NCBI RefSeq assembly: GCF_000003815.2
Contig: NC_049997.1
Location: 14,316,323-14,380,322, forward strand
From: Branchiostoma floridae
Taxonomy: Eukaryota > Chordata > Leptocardii > Amphioxiformes > Branchiostomatidae
Direction: 5' to 3'
DNA length: 64,000 bases
This document shows positions 1 through 13,000 of this stretch, one piece after another. The notes under the pieces are model-generated. The model saw only the letters and a program-made list of their open reading frames with translations. It did no database searches and had not been told where the DNA came from. Every line of letters begins with the position of its first letter. The stretch's first letter is position 1. A program made the translations under genes and the position numbers.

Positions 1-113
1 TGTAAAGTAGCCAATGTTTGCACACACGTGGCCGAAATCAAAGTCGGAGTTAATGTACGCTGTAATAGATATGATCGCCCCACTCTCGATGATCTTGACC
101 TCTAGCAAGTTGT
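1..113 (-). CDS. possible internal exon of a minus-strand gene, cut by the window edge
   Basis: Read on the minus strand from 113 to 1, this stretch follows a pyrimidine-rich tract ending in TAG at 114-116 and is open to the window edge. One frame gives a plausible mixed hydrophobic/polar protein segment containing IIESGAIISITAYI; a second frame is also open, so the frame is not fixed. I do not recognise the family. It could belong to the same divergent gene as the exon ending at 1351, but the splice phases do not obviously match. Short length and lack of any homology search keep confidence low. Confidence 0.22.
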
Positions 114-1081
114 ACAGACAAAAATAAGGTGTATGCGACCTGGACTTGACACTTGAGAACTCGCCTCTTCGAAGGTAGGCATCTTTAAGGACTGTACAAT
201 CTTCCGCCTATGGCTTTCCTTTCATTTGTCGACGCAAGGTTTGCAGTCTGGTTCGATACTGGTGCTGTAAGCCAGAGGACTGGGTCCCCTACACTGGTTA
301 CATGTATGACGTTTTCTGTTTTATTCACGTTACGATTGAACTCATCAGCAAGTTGACTGTCATGTTTGTGAAATTGACTGGTATAGATCATAAATTAGGC
401 ATTTGGTATTCTGTACTGATCTAACATCTCTTCATGCGATTGAAACGACTGATGTGTCATCAAATTTGCATCATTGATTATGCAAATACTGCCCTAATCT
501 GCATAAATTATAACAGTCACAACCGAAGTTGTTAAAAGGGTGAAGAGCCAATTGTAACCGGGTTCTTTAAGCTCCTCAGAAGTACTCATCATGGAATTAT
601 AGGTTTTTATCAATTATGCAAATTGGGTCTCCGTTTGTATGATTAATATCTATCCATATTCCTCTTTTTGTATTACACATATAAGTCAGATTTTTTTTTT
701 GAGAGTCCTATCGTGGAGTGCGTTGAATTTATAATTTCCCTGTTAATTATGCAAATGAGGTACTCACACCTGAAGAAACAGTATCTCTTTACCTCATCCA
801 TGCTTTCAACATGTTTTCATCTTAACATTTCTTTTACGGTTGACTTTGAACCATTGCTAAGACACATCGCTAGATGGCGCTTTTGCCGCGACACAAGCAA
901 ACAAATCAAGGACCAGAACTCATTATTCCATTTTTCAATATCAAACTTTCAAAGAGGGAGAACACACAAGACACAGGGTATTTGCGATTGAATACACAGT
1001 ACCAATCACATAATTGTATAGTTACGATAAACTTGGCTTTTCGTAAAAAAAAAAGAAGAATTCTAGAAAAAGTTTACTTGC

Positions 1082-1351
1082 CTGGTACTGCACATGCTGC
1101 GTCACACGGTTGAATCCGAAGTAGTACTCTGACAGTTCTTCCAAGCCGCTCACCAAACTTTGCCCCGTCATTCTCGCCCAGGTTATTCCAGAAGCCCTTC
1201 TCCGCATTTTTTGAGGAAAACTGTCCGCGAAAATGTAAGAAAACTGCAAGTTTTGCGTCTTAGAAGTAACCGTGAAAACGCAAGAGATGCACACGGACCA
1301 CGCGACAGTACTAAAGAATGCAACACCTGGTGAATCTGCAGCTGATGTCAT
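1082..1351 (-). CDS. candidate first coding exon of a divergent minus-strand gene (unknown product)
   Basis: On the minus strand an ATG at 1351 opens 90 codons to 1082, followed by AG|GCAAGT, the consensus of a GC-AG donor. A second in-frame ATG lies inside (MRRRASG...), so the true start may be shorter. The protein begins with a hydrophobic stretch of about 20 residues (VAFFSTVAWSVCISCVF) and ends in EYYFGFNRVTQHVQYQ. A possible next exon follows an acceptor near 290 and would end within 25-26 codons in HQYRTRLQTLRRQMKGKP. A CCAAT box lies about 55 bases upstream of the ATG. I do not recognise the family; the case rests on the open frame, donor and promoter-like context. Confidence 0.3.
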
Positions 1352-1361
1352 CGCGGCGGAA

Positions 1362-1412
1362 AATTTGAATATAACACGACGTGATTAGGCACGGGACGTT
1401 CGCGATTGGCTG
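1362..1412 (-). promoter_or_regulatory. CCAAT box and TATA-like box of the candidate divergent gene
   Basis: Minus-strand AGCCAATCGCG (CCAAT at 1409-1405) resembles an NF-Y site. GTTATATTCAAA around 1375-1364 is TATA-like. Both lie within 60 bases upstream of the minus-strand ATG at 1351. Inference only. Confidence 0.28.
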
Positions 1413-1489
1413 ATATTTGTGTAATCATTTAAATACGTTTTACAAGCGCTGGCTCGTCTCATACTGTCCTGAACCAGCACAAATGCTAG

Positions 1490-1634
1490 CCTGATTGTTA
1501 ATACTATATACCATGTGCAAAATAGATTAGTAATTCATGTAGATAAATTGTTCTGTATGTATTGTATGTACAAGTTGCCAAACACTGCATCCTCTACAGT
1601 TGTCATGCAATAAAGTTCTTCTTCTTCTTCTCAC
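1490..1634 (+). mobile_element. possible 3' end of a truncated non-LTR retroelement
   Basis: A non-coding stretch ends in AATAAAGTTC followed by (TTC)n at about 1618-1633. A polyadenylation-like signal followed by a microsatellite tail is typical of 5'-truncated CR1/L2-like copies. No coding part is preserved. Confidence 0.25.
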
Positions 1635-2136
1635 TAAATTTATGGCACCAATGTCACCAAAGTGCAATTTTTTTCTGAGTATCATTCTATAAGCATGGTT
1701 ATTTCGACTAAATATATCCACCTCTTTTATGTCATTCAACATCAAACCATACAAGATTGCCCTGTTCACTGTGGCGTCATCGAAGTAATAATCAACGTTT
1801 AATTTTATGACCTGGTGGCAGGTTTCAATAGTTAGGATTAGGATCTTGGATGGATGTTAAATGTATATGTTCATTCAATGGTACTCTTATTATTGACGAT
1901 TTGTAAATGCATTAAGTTAGCGGAGATTTGATTTCACAATTGCGGGAAAAAGAACTTTTCACTTATTATCAAAAACACACTCCGTAAATAGTATGGTCGT
2001 TCTGTGTGCGGAAATATTTCAGGACAGAAACATTTGTGTCTAACTCTCACTGCTTTTACCGTTGAGAGTTCACCTGGCTAACTGTATCGGAGCAGCAATA
2101 ATTGACCAACCCCACTAGTACTATAGCTTCTTGACT

Positions 2137-2211
2137 TCCTTATATGCCGTATTCTTTTCGACCAGCCTCCTCGATCACCAACTGATCGAAAAAAATACGG
2201 TGATATAAGGA
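2137..2211. repeat. imperfect inverted repeat (about 29-bp arms)
   Basis: Left arm 2137-2165 (TCCTTATATGCCGTATTC...) is nearly complementary to 2182-2211 (...ATACGGTGATATAAGGA), with a 16-base spacer. It could be a small fold-back element or a transcript hairpin. Confidence 0.5.
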
Positions 2212-2959
2212 AAGGGTCACGATTTTCCCCACCAACCTCTGCTTAGAGAGTAGCAACACCGTCCACCGATAGATCTGTTTGTAGATTAACCGGACATGCG
2301 TCACAGATTTGTACTGCTCTACTTCCGCTGGTTACTGGAATCACACGCTGGCAGATGGTCTAAGATGTTCACTCAGTGTTGTGGCTCTTCAGATTTTGTC
2401 TTAACAATGTCTCCAGACAACAGGTTTGTTGCTTGTGTAGTTTGTGAAAGTTATTTTACTCAAATTCTTGGTGTAAAGATTATTCTTATTCGATGGTTGT
2501 TGTTTTTCTCCGGAACTATGCAATAAGGCTAGGCTGTGAGGGTCTGAGAGCTGATTATATATAAGTGATAAACAACACTCGCGAAGAACAACAACAAAAT
2601 CATAAACATGTAACTTAAAACCATGAAGGGTTTGCTACATTCCTCAAGGATGGGAGTGTCACCAAGGAAAAAATAGTTAACATGGAACTAGTCCACTTTA
2701 AGCCTGAAAATGTGTCCATCATGAAAACTTTTGTTAAACAAGGGTGGGATGTAAAAAAATATTGACATGGCGCTGCGAGTTTCCTAAAAGTATTAATTAT
2801 CGTTTATGAGGAAACAGTTAAAACAAGAATTATAAACTTTGTGCTCTCAGACAAATAATAAGTTACATTTTTGTTATTGGTTAGGCTTGTTTGTTTTGCT
2901 TACCCAGTAAACCACCTCATGGCGTAACATACCAGGTTTGTACTGAACAGTACATTAGC

Positions 2960-3245
2960 TGCATATCCGGGCAGATTTATTTGATCCACTTACGACGGGA
3001 AGGACCCCTACTCTTTTTGATAAATGCATTGGGTTCTTAAATGTGGTCTAGGTGTCCCTATCCTCAAGCACGGGACCTCCATTTCACATCCTATTTGAGG
3101 GATCGATGGCCTTAACCGAAGCTAGGTACTCATTTTCACCTGAGTGAAGTGAGGAAATTGGTCTAAAGTGCCTTTCTCAAGGGCACAAGTGTATCAACAG
3201 ATTCCAACCCAGAACCTCTGGTTATGAATCAAACACCCTTTCGAA
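2960..3245. repeat. dispersed repeat, family with AAAGTGCCTTTCTCAAGGGC
   Basis: The block around 3120-3245 (GAGTGAAGTGAGGAAA, then AAAGTGCCTTTCTCAAGGGC, then a CAACCC..GAACC segment) recurs in diverged form at about 8510-8700 and 21140-21420. It is therefore an interspersed repeat and not unique gene sequence. Confidence 0.45.
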
Positions 3246-3562
3246 ATGCGCCGGACGACCGGAGCTAACCTAGAACCATTTTATGCCTCAAACCATGCTG
3301 TAACTCGCTGCCTCTATGCATGGTCTCTGTATCCAGACCTATCTGCTCAAGTCATCCGCAATGACATCTCAGGCGCGGTACAGTTCTACAGTTGGTTTAT
3401 TCTATCATCCACTGCAGCCTCTGTGCACCGTGTTGGTTGTCTCTTGAGGTTCTGTTACTCTTCTGTTACGCATGCGTCTAAGCTCATTAATATTAACACT
3501 TGTCACACATGCCACTAAATCTATACGTTTCTCCTCATTCAGAGCCGAAGCTGGTTCCTACC

Positions 3563-6500
3563 ATGGGTCCTGGAGTACTGCTGAAACTCTGCTGTCTGGT
3601 GATGCTTCTGACAGCAGAGTTACCGACCCAGGTCACAGCCAACACGTTCTGTACAGTTGACCAAGCCAACGCCTGGAGGACATTACAGCTTGCTATGATT
3701 AACATAAATTCCATGTTAGGAATAGTAACTGACCCAGATGGGGAGAGGGCAAGAATCAACGCAGAGGCGGATGCCGCCGTGGCAGCTCTGGAAGCCGAGG
3801 CAGCCTTCTCCCAACAGTAAGTCATTACAAATATTCCAACAATTTTACTCTCAATACAGAATCAGCTGTCCAGTTTTCCCCATCCTTTAATTTTTCTACA
3901 TTGTAGTAATTTGTACCTATAAGGTGCAAGTTGGCACTTCACTCCATGTTACCGTGCTTTAGAAAAGGTGGGATCCTTTGTCCGCCACTGTCTCAGGAAA
4001 AGAAGTCGAAACCAAAAAGCTACTACTGTAACGTTAACAGTTTAGAGTTAGAGTAGACGCATTCTATACTGTTCTACACATTTGGTTTTTTTTCATGTTA
4101 CTTGGAGTTATCCCTCGGGCAAGAATGTGTGATAAACTATTTATTGTTTTCACATTTTTTTTGACAGATGGGGGGACATTTTTTATGTCCCAACATCCCG
4201 ATTGTGCAGTTTTATTGGATGGTCTTCCTGTACCGTCAGATACAGTTTTTGTTTTTGTCCTCAGACCCAATGTCTGTACCGGCGAGACATCGTGTCCGTG
4301 CTCAGAGTCGTACTCAGAGCGCTACGAAACCAACTGCGGGATATTTGGAACTGGATGGTCTTCCTGCACTGCGTACGTACATTTTTTTTACAACAATTAG
4401 TCTGTAACGCAAGTTCACCTTTATCCGTGGGGTAACCTATATCCGTCAGTGTTTTTCATAACGGGTATTTAGGCACATCGAGTCGACGGGTGGTACTTTT
4501 AAACTATTTTTGCATAATATTGCAATTTGACACCAACGTCCATTAACAAGTTAGAATTTTTATGCAGCCTGCTTCCTATTATTGTATTAAAGTAAAGACA
4601 CTGCTTGTCCTATCGGATAAAAGATATTGTATCTACTATGGACGTTACATTTATATTTGACATTAAAAGACACTTAAATGCATTTCAGGTTACTTTGTTC
4701 CACTGTATTGTATTATGTCACACTAGAGTTTTGGCCAGCCTAAAAAATTACAAGAAAAAAAATGTAATCCCTACCAACCGACCCTAATTTTTAAAGGACT
4801 GAAACAGGAAACACAACATTTTTTTTCCTATGCCCAAGGTGTTTCACTTCAACTACCAACATGCCAAATCTCAGTCTATTCCTTTAAAATGATCTTGATA
4901 AATAGGTGCAAAGACACACTCAGATATTATTATTACTCAGACTATGAAAGTCTCATCATAGCAAAGAAGGCTATTCATTTGCTCATAAATTATGTAAATG
5001 AGGCCCTAATTTGCCACTGTAGAATTATTGCACTTTCTCAAGTGTTGATAACGTTACCTGAACACAATCAGCACAATGAAGATAATATTTTTCCAACAGG
5101 TACCGAACATCGTACAGGGAAACTACCTGCCCTAAAACAACGTACTTCTGCTGTAGTGGCTACGAGTACTCAAATGGCGAATGTGTTCGTAAGTATACGA
5201 TAAGGGAACGGATAAATAATGCATTACTTTATTACATTGGGACTTTTGCTCGATTCCAGTAGTTAGTCTCCAAGCAGGTTGGGGTGGATTTATTCATTAC
5301 TAATTCTGGAACATTTTACCTACATGTATACTTCCCATCATTACCTGCTTGAAAAAAGCAGGTATTGATTCTGGTAGGGATGTTGGTGATTCCGGACCGA
5401 TATCTTTAGAACCTCTGGATGGATTGCGATCACGTTTACTATAGGGATAGATATTGTGAGCCATTTTGCTATAGCGCGCATTAGAAGTTTGCTGCAGTTT
5501 TATGGTTCGTTTTGAAAAATATTTACACCCCTTTTTTACTTTTTTTGAGTAGAGTGGTCCAAGTAACTGATAGCCAGCTGGGCAATTAATCACCCGTCAC
5601 CACTGTGTGCGGGGTGAATTACTATATACACATTAGGGATATGAAGCCGATGGTTGCACAGATCCACAACTAGTAGAAAGAGTAACTGTGACCATCCCTG
5701 TCACCTCTGTATGGAATGAACCAATATATACACATTAGGGATGTGCAAGGTGCAGGTGTAACAATAGGAAATAAAAAGGAAATGGTGAGGTCACTAGAAA
5801 GGTGTAGTTTTGGATCTCACCTTTTACTATAGGTAGATATATAAGAACAATGATGGAATAATTTTGCCAAACTTCGAACTGTATCAACCCCACAACACAC
5901 CATACGCACCATCACAAAACAAAATATTTCATGCAGGTTTGAGTTTTCAGAGACTTGTTCTGCATTGAGACGTGTCTATATATCTGCGGATCAAAAGAAA
6001 CACAAATACACTGAAAACAATGCCTCCTTCAATGAGGTGAAAAGTCTATTCTGTAATGATCTTAATTTTCATTTCTCAATCCCCAGGAATCTGCACTGAC
6101 CCGCTGTGTAACTCTCACCTGTGTCGGAATGACCAATGCCCTGTCTGCGTTTACGACTATGGAACTTACGATGGAAAACCGGCCAGGGCTTACGACGTGT
6201 CTGGAATGAACTGCCAAAGTAAGTACACACATCACAGTTTACTTGAGTGTTGATCACTCACCCACACTCACTGTCCGAGGTTTGATTATACTGCTGCTGG
6301 GATCCCTGACGCAGGGGTAGGCAGCAGTTGGCTAGTCTGATCACCCAATGGTTTGAAGTGTCCAGTATTAGTCTGTAGAACACAAACTGTCACTGTAGTC
6401 TAAGTTCCAGGTCTATTTTGATCCAATTTGTGCAATACAGAATATATACATAATGATGAGTGAATGATTATAGCAAGATGTCACTAGTTGTCCTGAATTA

Positions 6501-7067
6501 GAGTTGTTGTCCTGAATTAGAGGTGTTGTCCTGAATTAGAGGTGTTGTCCATCAATCTTCTAGAAGAGGCTGGTGGTAGGGCCACCGAAGCATGATTTAT
6601 AGCAGGGGCTTGTCCAGCATTTTCGAAAGAATGACTTATTATACAGTATCATTTTTCATACAACCCTGTTCTGTGATTGGTGAAAAGATGTTGCCCATGA
6701 TGACCAATCAGTGCATGGAAATTAAAACATTAAGACCATTCAGAAGTCCTTTCTTTCAGAATAAACCATGATGGCCAATCAGTACATGAAATGTAACCAT
6801 CCGACCAATCAGAACCTTTCTTTCAAAATAAACCATGATGGCCAATCAGTACGTGAAATGTAACCTTCTGACCAATCAGAATCTTTCAGATTAAACCATG
6901 ATAGCCAATTAGTACATGGAATATGACCATCTGACCAATTAGAACCTTTCTTTCAACAGAACGCTGCTCCTGGAGATCTGACAGTAACTTGTGTTTCCCT
7001 GGGATGTGTGGATTGGTCGGGAGCTGCCAGTGCACTTCTGGTTTCTCTGGCTCTTCATGCACGACCA
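3563..7067 (+). CDS. exons 1-5: signal peptide, EMI-like module, EGF-like modules
   Basis: Exons 3563-3816, 4265-4372, 5100-5188, 6087-6218, 6960-7067 (residues 1-230). The ATG at 3563 has a good context (CTACCATGG) and starts MGPGVLLKLCCLVMLLTAEL, a signal peptide with likely cleavage after TQVTA. Exons 2-3 carry NVCTGETSCPC, then YRTSYRETTCPKTTYFCCSG; the spacing of cysteines and the Y-R-T-x-Y-R-x..CC-x-GY signature match EMI domains of extracellular multimerising proteins. Exons 4-5 contain CXXXXC patterns and CQCTSGFSGSSC, typical of EGF-like repeats. Introns 2 and 3 hold a partial TTCACC element (4411-4560) and AT-rich sequence in which I see nothing else; intron 4 holds tandem repeats described separately. 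Confidence 0.78.
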
Positions 7068-10000
7068 GTAAGTCCATGACTGTCTTATGTCAATCATTAC
7101 AAAGAAGGTATACTTATTATTTATCTCTATTTATTAGACTCAACTCTGCTGTTACAGTACCATAGAGAGCTACTAGAAAGCCATTTTGCTGACATATACA
7201 TTGTATCTGCTTACCTAGTACAAAGATCTATCCATAGCTAAATAATGTCAAATGAATGAAAGATCTTTATATTGTGTAGTTGAATGCCAGATTGCCCAAA
7301 ATTCACAATGGAATGGCCAGTATAGTCGCTATTAGCAGTCTAATTTTACATCGATATACTCGTAGGTATCACAGTACATATATAATTATATGCATCAATT
7401 TTCTTTAATTTACAGTAAAGCATTGCCTTCTTCTTACATTTAGCATTAAGCATTACTGATCCTCTTAAATTTACCATTAAGTGTTTCCATAACCCCCCAC
7501 CCCATGCAGACTGATACAAATGGCACTGTAAACATAAAACCTTCTTAACAAAGGTGATAGTCCTAAAATCTATTTTTCCCCTCTAGTTGGACAGCAACCA
7601 GAGTTTATGCACTGGCTGGGGCTGCTACACGATGACTCTGGTGGAGTGGCTGATCTAGACCAGAACAATATGGACGTCTGGACCAACAAGGTATTCCTTT
7701 GTTAACCCCAAGATCTTTTTAAAAAAAAAAGACTAGCCAAGAAGTTTCACAATGCAGATAAAATCTATTTTGTACACAGCGAGTCCAAGGAAATGATCAG
7801 ATTTTGTTACCTCCATGAAGATGGTGAAATTGTTGCTATTACATATATTTTTTTTACTCTTGAGCTTATGTAGGGGATATCTCAAGAACTGTTGGAAGGT
7901 TTGCAATGGTTTTCAGCGGGTGAGTTTAAGTATGGGGATGGTGCAGGTGGATTTTGCTCCACCTGTTGGCTGACCTTGGTACTGCAGCAACACATTTTGT
8001 GTCATATTTTTATTTTAGGTTCCAACCAGAGTGCAGTTTCAGTGGGCCACATCCTACACTCGGCCCAACCCCGCCTTCCATTCCTACATCAGGTCATTCT
8101 TTGTTGGGCCCATTGAGAGTACTGTGACTTGGCTGCACAAGAGAAACTCAGGTAAGTCATGCAGGTTTTTCCCTAGTTTATTTATTTATTGATCTTACAG
8201 GTTGGTCCCTAGCTTTACAAATGTTAAGATTTTACTTTTAGAAGTTTAAGGTAGCAGGTACATGTAGTCCCATAGCCTTTTTGAGGCCATAGAGACAGTA
8301 GGTTGTGTATAGGGCATGATATTGAAAGTGAAATTGAAGAAGATTCACTCTTTACTTCTGGATACTTAAAAAATTTTAATAGACGTTTCAAAAGGCATCC
8401 ACCTTTCTTCCTCTGAGTGAAATGAAAATGAAGTTATAGTATTATCCAGAAGTAAAGAGTGAATCTTCTTCAATTTTAATGTTACCTGGATGAGTAACCT
8501 TCACAAAGGATATTGAAAGTGCTTCCACTAAATTTGAATGGGCCCCAACCAAAGTCAGGTGCCACTTTTACACCAGTCCTTAATGGGGTGAGAAAAGTTG
8601 TGTAAAGTGCCTTTCCCAAGGACACAACATCGGTGGCATGTCAGGTACAATGCCTGGGGTCCTCTAGGTTCTGGGCCAAACACTCAGTTACAATTGTATG
8701 CCACACAACCCAGTGCTCGAAATACTTTTTTCAGCCAGGTTGTCCAAGTGGCAACCTGAGTCAAAAGCCAGGTTGCGCCATCAACATTTCAGGTTGCCCC
8801 ACTTTCAAGTTGTTACTTTCTTCAAATCAGCTACTTATCCCTCATCTTTTCTTCCAGTTATATGTAACTATGTAATATGTTTTATGTTATCCAAAAATAA
8901 ATACAAAGGCTTATGCACATAGGTGGGGGAAAAGCAGTGTTCCAACTGCAACATTTCAGGTTGCGCAGTGTGCAACCTGGGTTCAAAATTAAGTTGCGCG
9001 AGGCAAAATGAGGTTGCATTTTCAAGTGGGTAATTCGAGCCCTGCAACCCCACGTTATTTCACACTGCTGTACCTCAGATTAAATCGTTTCGAATGTAGA
9101 CTTAAAACATTGCGAAAACCTTATGAAAAAATTAAGTCTACAAAAATAGATGAATTCACAATTACATGTGTACAGTCTGTATTATTTAGCATAGATGTAG
9201 CCTTAAAGTACCCTGCAATATGATTATTGTGTTAATGTATATTAAGCATAGATTTCTGCCATGTCTTTTTCTCAATAATAGCGGTTTTTACCAGCGGTTC
9301 AGTGCCCTGTGATGTCGCTCTCAGCAAGGCCAGCCCTCCACTGGACTCTGCCCTAACATGTGACAACGACCAAACATGGTCCTCCACTGTGGTCCATGGT
9401 GACGAGTGAGTCATAAAAGCCTTATGTTTTACATAGATGTGACAAGTTTTTTCAATCTTATTTACATAGTTGTGATGTTGTTTTGCTCATTTACTATAGT
9501 CGTTTTCAAGTTTTTCTCATTTTCATGCATAAGTCTCACAAATTTTATTTCTTCCTTATTTACATAATGTTCATATAGTTGTCGATGTTCACGTAATTTT
9601 TTGTTAGATTACATGTAGATGTCTCAATAATACTAATTTACATAATCATATGTTAAGTTTTTTCCCATTACATATAAGTAGTTGTGCCACGTTTTTAGCT
9701 AAGTCTTATTCACATAGTAAGGTTTGTCCAAACTTCTATCACTTACTTACAACACATGTACATAACGTAAGGTTACCAGTTTACGTGCAGGACCAGTTTA
9801 CGGTCACTTCTTGGTGGATGCAGACTTCGAGGTCAATTGTAAAAAAGAAAATTCTCTTGAGTAGGAAAGAAGTACGTTTATATCATCTATGTGTCTTGCC
9901 TTATTTATCATATAACTTTGCATCCAGCAAATCACGTCTGAAAAGTCCGACAACAATTTACATTTACGCTTGAGTGCGCACAACACTGTTACAGATGACC

Positions 10001-13000
10001 CGGTTCTGATCGTAATTCTAGACGGCTATTTTCGTCCCCTCTTTAAAATCCAAGAAACTCTTAATATGAATTGAAACATCACCTCAAACCAAACCTAGAG
10101 TTCTTATCTCAAGAATGCATGGTGATTTTATGTATGTTGTCCAAGGAAACTCTTATAAACTGCATAAAAACAAGTGACTGTCCTTGCCGAGCGGGTAGTT
10201 TTCGAACGCCATGTTGCATCACGTGACTTACCCGTTAAAGCTTGGTGCACTGGAGAGCGAGAAATTGTTGCAAGGGGCGCTGTTGGGGCTAATTTATGTG
10301 GGGAGGGCACGGCGTGAGCAAGCCACATGTATACTGAACGCGTTTCAAGGCCAGTTTCTATCTATACAGGTGATAACAACATCCAAATGCGTTGCCATTA
10401 TTATGAGTAGCATTGTGCAAGTTGTCGAACAGCATGGCGCTCTGAGTGGCGTTCTGTTGGGGCAAAGATGACTTACCGATAACGTTTAGTGGCGATGCAA
10501 AGTGGCGGCATGGCCATATGTAAACAATTTTAATCCATTGTGTTATCTCAGTGAACTACATGGGGGACTTTTATGGGAAATGATCAGATATATGTCCTTT
10601 AGAAAAATAACCTCATGGAGAAACACCCAACTGACCGTAAATTGGTCACCCTGGAAGAATTATTGGCTGCAGACTTGTTTATTAAAGACGCTCGTACGGC
10701 GAGAAATCCTCAGAAGAAATATGATGCCACACAGAGCTTGACGCAGACCGACTTTGATGTCTTCCAATTAAGGACAGCTTTTCACTTCCCGGCCTGCGCG
10801 CTTTCCATAAAACGGCATTATTAACAAATCGACCGTAAACTGGTAACCTTACGTTATTTGTCAAAATGTTACAAAAATGTACATGTAGATCATATATACC
10901 ATCATATGTCAGTCATAAGATATTTTGTATTTCTAAACCATTTTTCTTCTTCACTTTTTTTGTACTTGTATCTAGGATTGAAGTTGAATTCAGGGCCAAA
11001 GTAGGTGGTGGGTTCACCTACTATGACTTTGACACCAGGCAGACCCACACCCGGTGGTTCACTGATGGACCATATGCAAGGGTAGCCACTGGAGCAAAGT
11101 GGAAGTGAGTACAACATCAGGGCTCTAGCCAGCGTCCGTTTTCCTTGCAATTGATGGGAATTTGCTGCTCACTCACTCACTATTCGGTTTATCGTCTGTT
11201 GTTCCCCATCCTGTGGGGTTTAGACATGCTTGCACGCAGCGTGTGAAGGAAAAATTTGAAAACCAATCCGTCAACCTTGATAGAGAAAAATCGTGGGTTA
11301 AGATTTGAAAAAGCATGACACTGCCCGCTAACTCAACAAATTTCGATAAATTTGAGCAAAATCATCACAGGTAAAATAGGAAAGAAACATGATCATAAGC
11401 TTAGAATTAATAAAAAGCTGTAATCACAATTTTAAGAAATGAACAAAATAATGTATTGCATAGTGTAACAGTTAATGGTGACTGTACTTAATTACTTGCT
11501 ACACCTCTTAAAAGAGGAGGATAGATGATGATGATGAAACGTCTTAACCACCACCATCCATTGATGAGTGATATTTTTTTGTACTTTTAGATATGACTCC
11601 ACCACACCACTTCACTCTGGGACTTTCCAGGCAATGTTAGATGTTGGAGACCCCTTCACAAAACAGGTGGGAGTATTCATAAGGTGATAAGTATTTACTC
11701 TGTGAATGCTGCCATTGTCATGGTAGAATTGTGCCCTCTGGCGGACTGCTGTTGAAATTCCACTGACTACCACTCCCAGAATGCACTGTGGCTCCTGGGG
11801 CTGACATATGATAGTAGTCTGCATATTGTCCTCGTCCAATGTTATGTCATGTTACTCAGGGAGCAAAGTACTGCTGGCTCCACCCCAGAGGTATCGCCAA
11901 AAAATACTTTGTCTTATCTGCTCTTTAAGTCTCACAGCTATAAGGACACTGGGTCTTGTGTATAGAATTATCATGTGAGAGCACTAGTACTGTGTAATAT
12001 TGACATTAAATATGTCATGTATCTCAAGGTGTAAAGTGCTGCTGACTCCTCCCCAGAGACATCACCAAAAATACTTTATCTTTAACCTGCTTTTTAAGTC
12101 TCACAGCTGTAAGGGCTCTGGGTTTTGTCAATAGGATTGTCATATGGCAGTACTATTATATATGACTGCTTAATATTGATTTTGAATGCCATGTAACTCA
12201 AGGAATAAAGTGCTGCTGGCTCCACCCCTGAGGCATTGCCAAAAACAGATTTTTCCCCTTGTTTCTAGAGTCCCACAGCGAGGTGGAGTGGATGGGGTGA
12301 TACTGGGTCTGGTATACAGAACTATCACGTGGAGGTTTACCGCATGGACCACACTCAAGGGGATACACTAAGGGAAAGTTTCACTGCCATGTATGAAGGT
12401 AATGACATAATGATGATGGCACCAAGAATTTTGACACCATGATTTTTTGTGATGATAGCCTGGCTACCATCCGGATAGGTACATGTAGTTTGCTCCAGAT
12501 CTATGTTTGCTTCTGCTACCCATCTGGCCTACTGTAGATTCAAACCTTTTGTTGGTGACGTCAGTTAATGGGTGAATTAAGGAATGGGTTCTAGAGTGCT
12601 CAGTTGAGCAGGCGTTTCAACATTGCACCATGAATATTAAGGGGATGGAGGGCGTATCGTGTGTTGGGACAAGTACTTGAACCCATTCCTTAAATCACTC
12701 GTGTGTAGAGACCAATCAGTGCCCTTGTCTAAAATTTGGACAATTCCAGATGTTATATATTATATAATAAAAGTTGGAGAGAAAAGTGACTGTATAATAA
12801 ACATCAGAGCAAAGTTAGACTATCACTATTCTACATTCTCTATTATGTGGGCAACTATTATACAGTCAAACCTGTCTATAGTGGCCACTCAAGGGACTGG
12901 TCAAAATTGGCCACTATAGAGAGGTGGTCCCTATAGAGAATATGCTAATTAATTGATCACAAGCAATAAGTTACACATGGTTTTAGTACCCACTGATCTT

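Larger units (their letters stand above)
1635..3542. other. upstream non-coding region of the giant gene
   Basis: No convincing gene is seen. The stretch is AT-rich, contains an imperfect inverted repeat at 2137-2211 and a dispersed repeat copy at about 2960-3245. It must hold the unseen promoter and any 5' UTR exon of the large downstream gene, since a pyrimidine tract and AG at 3541-3542 suggest that the first coding exon is itself spliced to an upstream leader. Confidence 0.4.

Noticed and set aside
3246-3518. 90-codon ORF just upstream of the giant gene
   Set aside because: No start context, motifs or splice sites; it overlaps a dispersed repeat edge and the leader region.
5622-5745. Pair of ATATACACATTAGGGAT words
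   Set aside because: Short diverged direct repeat with no further structure.
6487-6958. CRISPR-like direct repeats
   Set aside because: Head-to-tail tandem repeats without unique spacers in an animal intron.
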